Shown: positions 58,860 to 64,000 of the stretch, one piece after another
Layout: every line of letters begins with the position of its first letter
Numbering within the stretch: position 1 is the stretch's first letter
NCBI GenBank assembly: GCA_036489775.1
Contig: DASXFC010000006.1
Span: 1 to 64,000, forward strand
Length of the DNA stretch: 64,000 nucleotides
Source: Bog-473 sp036489775
GTDB taxonomy: Bacteria > Actinomycetota > Acidimicrobiia > Acidimicrobiales > RAAP-2
Reading direction: 5' to 3'
Translations under genes and position numbers: made by a program
Notes under the pieces: generated by a model
Database searches by the model: none
What the model was told of the DNA's origin: nothing
Seen by the model: only the letters and a program-made list of their open reading frames with translations

Positions 58860-60476
58860 GTGCAGACCAATCTGGGGGCGGCCAGCGTGATCGGGCGCAA
58901 CGCGGACCAGGGTCCTGACGCGCCCCCACCCGTGCCCACACCCGAACCCGAACTGAGCCTGGTCCGGCCAGCGCTCTACGGCCTGGTGGCCACCACGGCC
59001 GTGGTGATCGGCGCCCTCTACGGCGGTTCCTCCTTCGAGACCCACCTACCCGGGGCCTGGTTCTTCGGCTCCCAAGGCAGCCACCTCGGCTCGCTGGCCA
59101 CCGACTCCAGGAATCCCTCGACCATCTCGCTGGTCCTGGTCTACGGCGGGATCATCCTGCTCTGCCGGGTCTGGTGGGGCGTCATGCGCCAACTCCGGCG
59201 GCACCGTGGCTTCCCGGTCAAGAAGGTGGTGGCCATGGCCGCCATCTGGGTCCTGCCGCTCCTCATTGCCCCGCCGCTGTTCTCACGGGACGTCTACAGC
59301 TACGCCGGTCAGGGCGAGCTGGTCAGCCACAACATCAGCCCGTACAAGTACGGACCAGGCGTGCTCGGATCGACCCCGTTCAGCTCGCTCCCCGACGAGG
59401 TGTGGAACAACACGGCCTCGCCGTACGGCCCGGTCTTCCTCGGCATCGACGGCGGCCTCGATGACCTCTCGGGCCACACGATCCTGGCCGACATCGTCCT
59501 GCTCCGCCTGCTCGAGTTGGCGGGGGTCGCCCTCATGGCGGCAGCCACGCCGACGTTGGCGCGGGGCCTCGGCCGAGATCCCGCCGAAGCGGTCCTCCTC
59601 GGCGCCGGGTCGCCTCTGGTCATGCTGACCCTCATCGGGGGTGCCCACAACGACGCCCTCATGGTCGGCCTGCTGATGGCCGGCCTGGCCATCTGGAAGC
59701 GAGCTGGTCCGATACCGGGGATCGCTGTCTGTGCGGTGGCGGCCGGGGTGAAATTCCCCGCGCTCCTGGGCGTGGTCTTCATCGGCTGGGCCTGGGCCGG
59801 TCCGGGCGCCTCGTTCTGGCGGCGGGTGCGCCAGACTTCCATCGCCCTCACCATCGCGGCCGCCGTGCTCGAAGTAGCCGGCCTCATCACCGGGCTGGGC
59901 TGGGGTTGGGTAAAGACGTCCGATGCGGCCGGCAGCTCCTTCACCGGCATCACGCCGGTCAGCTCACTGTCCCACCTGGTCTCCGCCATAGCCGGGGTGG
60001 TGGACCTCCATCTCTCGGTCCACACACTGCACGGCGTGTTCAGCGTTGTCGGCCTGGCCGTGGCCGGCATCATCGGAATACGCCTGCTGCTCCATTCACC
60101 CGAACACGGGCTGGTGCGCGGGTTGGGCCTGACCCTTCTCTTCCTGGCGCTGCTCGGGCCGGTGGTGTGGGGCTGGTACGTGACGTGGGGCGTTGTGGTG
60201 CTCGCCCCGTACGCCACTGGCCGTCTCCGAACGGTGCTGATCGTGCTGGTCAGCTACTGGTCCATCGTCGGCGCCACCCGGGTCAGCGCCTTCTTCACAC
60301 TGGTTGACCACGGCAACCAGTTGCTGAACCTGATGCTGGCCTTGTTGTTGGCCGCCATCGCCATTGTGCCGCTCGGCATGTTCCATCATCGGAAGCGCCG
60401 CACGCCGGCCCTCCCCATCGATTCCGGCGGACCACATCGGCTGCCCTCCCAATCACCGGCACCGGCCGCCGGCTGA
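58860..60476 (+). CDS. mptB: MptB-type alpha-(1->6)-mannosyltransferase (GT-C)
   Basis: A 538-residue membrane protein with about 12 segments. SRDVYSYAGQGELVSHNISPYKYGP and NNTASPYGPVFLGIDGGL are typical of the MptA/MptB polyprenol-phosphate-mannose mannosyltransferases that build the lipomannan backbone of mycobacteria and relatives. Whether this bacterium makes lipomannan is not shown. A ~35-residue Pro-rich cytoplasmic tail begins the protein. GTG at 58860 has no strong ribosome site. It is divergent from the YfhO-type gene. Confidence 0.87.
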   Translation: MQTNLGAASVIGRNADQGPDAPPPVPTPEPELSLVRPALYGLVATTAVVIGALYGGSSFETHLPGAWFFGSQGSHLGSLATDSRNPSTISLVLVYGGIILLCRVWWGVMRQLRRHRGFPVKKVVAMAAIWVLPLLIAPPLFSRDVYSYAGQGELVSHNISPYKYGPGVLGSTPFSSLPDEVWNNTASPYGPVFLGIDGGLDDLSGHTILADIVLLRLLELAGVALMAAATPTLARGLGRDPAEAVLLGAGSPLVMLTLIGGAHNDALMVGLLMAGLAIWKRAGPIPGIAVCAVAAGVKFPALLGVVFIGWAWAGPGASFWRRVRQTSIALTIAAAVLEVAGLITGLGWGWVKTSDAAGSSFTGITPVSSLSHLVSAIAGVVDLHLSVHTLHGVFSVVGLAVAGIIGIRLLLHSPEHGLVRGLGLTLLFLALLGPVVWGWYVTWGVVVLAPYATGRLRTVLIVLVSYWSIVGATRVSAFFTLVDHGNQLLNLMLALLLAAIAIVPLGMFHHRKRRTPALPIDSGGPHRLPSQSPAPAAG

Positions 60477-60490
60477 CCTACTCGGACAGT

Positions 60491-60880
60491 TCAGCCGCCG
60501 AGTTCCCACGAGATGGCCTCGGCTTCAAAGAGGTCGGGCTGCTGCACCCGGACGACGCAGAAGAGCAAGCCGGCCGGATCACGCATGACCCACCAGGTCT
60601 GGATCTTCTCGACCCGGGTGGCGCCGAGCGCTTCGAGGCGCTGCACCTCGGCCTCCACGTCGTCGGTCTCGATGTCGACATGGATACGGGGCTGGTTCCC
60701 GCCGATGCGCTGGACCATGAGCGCCAAGCCGGCCACCGGCCCCTCGAGTTCGGCGTAGTCGGGCTCACTTTCCTCGAGGACGGCGCCCCGCCCGACGGCG
60801 CCGGACCAGAAGCCCACCTCGGCCGTGAAGGAGTCCGCCTGTACATCAAAAAGAGCGGCGGTCAAGCGGCTGCGATGCAT
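60491..60880 (-). CDS. VOC (glyoxalase/bleomycin-resistance fold) family protein
   Basis: A 129-residue vicinal-oxygen-chelate protein. VGFWSGAVG, ALMVQRIGG, PRIHVDIETDDVEAEVQRLEALGA and VMRDPAGLLFCVVRVQ are the family blocks; the His of PRIHVDIE is a probable metal ligand. Co-directional with the NTF2-like gene, 39 bases downstream of it. The substrate is unknown. Confidence 0.9.
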   Translation of the reverse strand: MHRSRLTAALFDVQADSFTAEVGFWSGAVGRGAVLEESEPDYAELEGPVAGLALMVQRIGGNQPRIHVDIETDDVEAEVQRLEALGATRVEKIQTWWVMRDPAGLLFCVVRVQQPDLFEAEAISWELGG

Positions 60881-60919
60881 CGACGGTCCTCACCCTTCTC
60901 CTTGGCCGGAACCCCGGGA

Positions 60920-61381
60920 CTACCAGGGTTGGCCGCCCTGGGCGGCGTAGGCCTCCAGCCAGCCCTGGACCACCGGGCCGAAGTTGACCGGGTTGTAGGC
61001 ATCCTCTTCGGATGAGAACTTCCCGTCGCCGGCGTAATGCAGCACGGTGATGTTGTGAGCCTGGTGCACCGACCCGTCACCGGGGTCGGCGAAGCGGTTC
61101 TCGATGCGGCAGATCCACCAGCCGCGCTCCTCGTCACACACGCACCACGAGTGCGGGAACGATGTCATGGCTTTGTTCGGCCACTCGGCCATGATCTGGG
61201 AGATCCAAGCGAAGATGGACTCCCGGCCGTGAAACTCCCCGAAGGTGTGCTCGACGTAGGTGGCGTCCTCGGTGAAGAGATCGGCCCAGTCCCGCCACTC
61301 GCCGGACTCGGCGCAACGGTTGGCGGTCTCGATGAAATGTTGATGGGCCTCGTCGAGCTCGGCCCGGCTCCAGGTGCTCAT
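60920..61381 (-). CDS. NTF2/SnoaL-like protein
   Basis: A 153-residue protein of the SnoaL-like (NTF2 fold) family. ANRCAESGEWRDWADLFTEDATYVEHTFGEFHGRESIFAWI and NVPVN-like YNPVNFGPVVQGWLEAYAAQGG outline the fold, which often holds small isomerases or hydrolases. Its ATG overlaps the EthD-like stop as ATGA, so it belongs to the SDR-EthD unit. Confidence 0.85.
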   Translation of the reverse strand: MSTWSRAELDEAHQHFIETANRCAESGEWRDWADLFTEDATYVEHTFGEFHGRESIFAWISQIMAEWPNKAMTSFPHSWCVCDEERGWWICRIENRFADPGDGSVHQAHNITVLHYAGDGKFSSEEDAYNPVNFGPVVQGWLEAYAAQGGQPW

Positions 61382-62100
61382 GACAGAAGTATCCATTCGC
61401 TCATGGTGTAGCTGCGGAACGTCTCCATCTCGACGAAGGCCGAGATCTCCTCGATCATCGTGCTCAGGTTGGCCTCCATCTTGGCCTGGTCCCCCTCTCC
61501 ACAGAAGAACTGCATGGGATCGGTTACCACCTCGAGCGAGGGCCAGGCCTCCTCGACGATGCCCCGCCACGGCGGCGCCCCCTCGGTCAGCCCCCGGAAG
61601 ACGGCGTTGCGCACGTAACGGCACCGGGGCTGGATGGCCTCGGTGATGGGCGAGATCCGGGTGTGCCAGCGGGTCATCCACTCCTCGAAGCTCTGCCGTG
61701 GATGCTGCTGGAGCAGCGCCACCGTCAACACGCCGGGTGAGCGTGTCCCGTCGGGCCAGTCCCGGGGCGAGGCCCACCGGCTCTGGCCGTAGTCCCGGTA
61801 CAGGGACTCGACCACCGAATAGCCGGCCAGGCGACGCGCGGTGGCACCGAGCACCGAGGCATAGGGCATGCGCTCGTCGACCGCGTCAAACCAGAGCGAG
61901 ACCACGGCGTGCACCGGGGATTCACCTTCGGACAGCGGCACCGGTGCAGGGATGTCGCTGTGCTCATCCCAGAGGTCGAGGCTCAATCCCCGCGGGCCCA
62001 GATCGAGCAAGGCCGGCGCCACCTGGCCCAGCATGAGCGATCCGACCTCGTCCCGGCGGATCTCGGGATCGAGCTCAACCAGGTAGATGACCTTCTCCAC
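61378..62100 (-). CDS. EthD-domain-like dimeric alpha-beta-barrel protein
   Basis: A 240-residue protein with two ferredoxin-like alpha-beta halves. VIYLVELDPEI in the N-terminal half and HPRQSFEEWMTRWHTRISPITEAI in the C-terminal half match EthD-type proteins. MEKVIYLVEL begins with GTG at 62100. It lies 7 bases after the first SDR gene and overlaps the NTF2-like gene. Confidence 0.78.
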   Translation of the reverse strand: MEKVIYLVELDPEIRRDEVGSLMLGQVAPALLDLGPRGLSLDLWDEHSDIPAPVPLSEGESPVHAVVSLWFDAVDERMPYASVLGATARRLAGYSVVESLYRDYGQSRWASPRDWPDGTRSPGVLTVALLQQHPRQSFEEWMTRWHTRISPITEAIQPRCRYVRNAVFRGLTEGAPPWRGIVEEAWPSLEVVTDPMQFFCGEGDQAKMEANLSTMIEEISAFVEMETFRSYTMSEWILLS

Positions 62101-62107
62101 GGTCGCG

Positions 62108-62896
62108 CTACCAGGTCAGGCCGAGGGCCTGACGCATGGTGGCCTCGAACTCGGCGTCATTCATGGCCTTGCGCAGGCCCAGCACCATGGTGGCGTCGTC
62201 GCCCACCTCCACTCTTAGCGGCGAAGCCGGATCCTCGATGGCGTCGGCCACCGCGTTGGCCACCAGCTCGGGTCCGGGTCGCCCACCGGGTCCGCTCAGC
62301 ACGGCGTCGGTCGCCCCCCATTGCGCGTGCAGGTCTTCGTAGATCGCCGGTCCCTGGTGGTCCTCGCTGTGCTTCATGCCGGGGGCGATGTATCCCGGCT
62401 CGATGATGACGATCCGGATGCCGAAATGCGCCAGTTCGAAATGCAGGGTCTCGGACATGGCCTCCAGGGCGTGTTTCGATGCGGCGTACGGGCCCTCGAG
62501 CGGCGTGCCGATCTTGCCCTGGACAGAGCTGATGTTGACCAGGACTCCGCTCCCTCGCTCCCGCCAGGCCGGCACCACGGCCTGAGCCAGGCGCAGCGGC
62601 CCGAGCGTGTTCACGTCGAGCACCTCGGCAAACCGGTCGAGCGGATAATCCTCGAGCGGACCTAGGCCGGTGAGTGCGGCGTTGTTCACCACAGCATCGA
62701 GGTCACCGGCTTGCGCCACCGCCGCGATGACCGACGCACTATCCCGCACGTCGAGCGGAAGGATCTGCTCGACCTCGAGACCCTCGAGCAGGGCGACGTC
62801 CCGCGCCGTGGCGACCACCGCATGGCCACGACCGGCCAGCACGTCGCAGGTGGCGCGACCAATGGCGCGGCCGGCTCCAGTTACCAGGATCCGCAC
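62108..62896 (-). CDS. Short-chain dehydrogenase/reductase (first)
   Basis: A 262-residue SDR. The NAD(P) loop is LVTGAGRAIGRAT, NNAAL follows, and the catalytic residues lie in NISSVQG (Ser) and YAASKHALEA (Tyr-x3-Lys). GIRIVIIEPGYIAP is the post-active-site motif. A bulky C-terminal region suggests a hydrophobic substrate. It begins with GTG at 62896, 3 bases after the second SDR gene. Confidence 0.93.
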   Translation of the reverse strand: MRILVTGAGRAIGRATCDVLAGRGHAVVATARDVALLEGLEVEQILPLDVRDSASVIAAVAQAGDLDAVVNNAALTGLGPLEDYPLDRFAEVLDVNTLGPLRLAQAVVPAWRERGSGVLVNISSVQGKIGTPLEGPYAASKHALEAMSETLHFELAHFGIRIVIIEPGYIAPGMKHSEDHQGPAIYEDLHAQWGATDAVLSGPGGRPGPELVANAVADAIEDPASPLRVEVGDDATMVLGLRKAMNDAEFEATMRQALGLTW

Positions 62897-62899
62897 CGC

Positions 62900-63781
62900 T
62901 CAGACGGGACCGCTCGGGGCCAACCCGGTCAGCTGCTCGCTCACCGTCCACAAGCGGGTGGCCGCCGCCGCGTCGAGGGCCTGGCGCTTGGGCGTCTTGG
63001 CCTTGCACTTGGCGAAGTACTGGCCGCTCACGCCGGCCACCTCGGGCGAAGAAGACAGGTAGACCGACGTGCGGGCACCCTTGGCGGGTGAGAGGAAGAA
63101 CGGACCGGCGATCTTGATCCCGATAGCCAGCAAGCCCTTGGTGTCGCCGTCGGCGCCGTAGCCGGTGCGTACCGTCCCCGGGTGCAGCGAGTTGGCCGTG
63201 ACTCCAGTGCCACTCAAACGGCGGGCCAGCTCGTTGGTGAAGAGGATGTTGGCCAGCTTCGATTCGCCGTAGGCCCGCATGCTGGAGTACTTCTTTTTCG
63301 ACTGCAGGTCGTCGAACGACATGCCGCGCCGGGCCTGGTTGTGGGCGGTCGAGGCCACATCGACCACCCGGGCCGGGGCCGATGCCTTCAGTCGATCGAG
63401 CAGCAGGTTGGTCAGCAAGAAGGGGCCGAGGTGGTTGATGGCGAAGGTGGACTCGTACCCGTCCACCGTCTCGATCCGCTCGGTCAGGATCAGGCCGGCG
63501 TTGTTGACCAGCACGTCGAGCCGAGGGCAGCGCTCGAGGATCTCAGCGGCGCCGCTGCGCACCGAAGAGAGGTCGGCCAGGTCGAACACGACCAGTTCCA
63601 CTGCCCCTCCCCCGCCTTCGACTGCCGTCGTGAGGGCTTCGACCGCGGCCTGGCCCCGTCCGGCGTTGCGGGCGGTGATCAGGACCCGGGCTCCCATAGC
63701 ACCCAGGGCCCTGGCCGTCTCGAAGCCAATGCCCGAATTCCCACCGGTCACCACGACCGTCTTGCCCCGCATGTCCGACAC
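62900..63781 (-). CDS. Short-chain dehydrogenase/reductase, retinol-dehydrogenase-like (second)
   Basis: A 293-residue SDR of the RDH type. The cofactor loop is VVTGGNSGIGFETARAL, NNAGL follows, the catalytic Ser lies in VDVASTAHNQ and Tyr-x3-Lys in YGESKLANILFTNELARRL, and VTANSLHPGTVRTGYG is typical. GTG at 63781 has GGAGG nine bases upstream and was chosen over an ATG at 63826. It heads the leftward SDR-EthD-NTF2-VOC unit. Confidence 0.92.
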   Translation of the reverse strand: MSDMRGKTVVVTGGNSGIGFETARALGAMGARVLITARNAGRGQAAVEALTTAVEGGGGAVELVVFDLADLSSVRSGAAEILERCPRLDVLVNNAGLILTERIETVDGYESTFAINHLGPFLLTNLLLDRLKASAPARVVDVASTAHNQARRGMSFDDLQSKKKYSSMRAYGESKLANILFTNELARRLSGTGVTANSLHPGTVRTGYGADGDTKGLLAIGIKIAGPFFLSPAKGARTSVYLSSSPEVAGVSGQYFAKCKAKTPKRQALDAAAATRLWTVSEQLTGLAPSGPV

Positions 63782-63948
63782 CAGCCATCTCCTCCCCACC
63801 GTCAGGTCGGCGCCAGCATTCCACACCGATTCCCGGGCTCGGCCGCCTGTCCAAATGGGCCGAATGGCTCAGGCGCGCCCGGCGACCAATCGGTACCGTC
63901 ATCGTGGGGAGTGGTCCGGTGCGGGTCAGGGTCAGAGGGGAACGATCG

Positions 63949-64000
63949 ATGCTGACCGAGACGTCAGCCCAGGTTCGGGCCGAACTACCGGCCCAACCGA
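63949..64000 (+). CDS. 5' end of an unidentified rightward gene (partial)
   Basis: ATG at 63949, with AGGGG eight bases upstream, opens a frame to the window edge (MLTETSAQVRAELPAQP). Seventeen codons are too few to identify it. It is divergent from the second SDR gene. Confidence 0.45.
   Translation, partial: MLTETSAQVRAELPAQP

Overview
The window is a gene-dense, high-GC bacterial chromosome segment with no rRNA, tRNA, IS element, phage or CRISPR array that I can see. It looks like an actinobacterium. The evidence is a division/cell-wall (dcw) cluster with FtsZ, SepF, YggT and DivIVA, a bacterial proteasome activator (Bpa), an ergothioneine EgtB-EgtD pair, an MptB-type polyprenol-phosphate-mannose mannosyltransferase, and DUF3040, DUF2510 and HxlR/PadR proteins. 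The proteasome activator together with proline- and Ala/Lys-rich tails and very frequent GTGA start/stop overlaps would fit the class Acidimicrobiia, but that placement is inference.

Region 1 (1-7000): the 5' part of dnaE (runs off the left edge), an RDD membrane protein, Bpa, an alkaline-phosphatase-superfamily phosphodiesterase, an Rrf2 regulator and a histidine phosphatase. Region 2 (7183-26952) is the core: a sigma-70 factor points right, then one long leftward block reads, in transcription order, mraZ-rsmH-ftsL-ftsI-murE-mraY-ftsW-murG-murC-murB-ftsQ-ftsZ-yggS-sepF-yggT-divIVA-dksA-like-lspA-rluD. murF and murD, normally inside this block, are absent from it. Many junctions overlap by 4 bp. 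A degenerate 10-bp-period MraZ operator lies upstream of mraZ, and ftsZ has its own promoter-like sequence.

Region 3 (27372-36575): a lipoate-ligase-like protein, an HNH nuclease, a ROK kinase with a coupled small protein, DUF3040 and LapA proteins; then rightward an acyl-CoA synthetase with a coupled low-molecular-weight phosphatase, a CapA-like protein, a divergent carboxymuconolactone-decarboxylase/HxlR pair flanking a clear inverted repeat, and a BadF-type kinase. Region 4 (36575-44903): a DHA2 transporter fused to a winged-helix domain, a nitronate-monooxygenase-like flavoprotein, DUF1272 and DUF2510 proteins, then a rightward unit of ferredoxin, PadR regulator, ABC ATPase, ABC permease and an APH-like kinase behind a perfect 12-bp palindrome.

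Region 5 (44915-48942): a GNAT enzyme, an ECF sigma factor preceded by a tightly coupled 20-codon ORF and followed by a coupled membrane protein, then a 34-codon ORF with a strong Shine-Dalgarno sequence, a hairpin and a full-length ABC exporter. The last arrangement is the best candidate here for an undescribed system (peptide plus exporter, or leader-peptide control). Region 6 (48955-64000): a mycothiol-dependent-isomerase-like protein coupled to a GT39-type membrane protein, a PAP2-type membrane enzyme, DUF427, egtB-egtD, a YfhO-type membrane protein coupled to an unknown protein, divergent mptB, a leftward five-gene set (two SDRs, EthD-like, NTF2-like, VOC) that looks catabolic, and the first codons of a rightward gene at the right edge.
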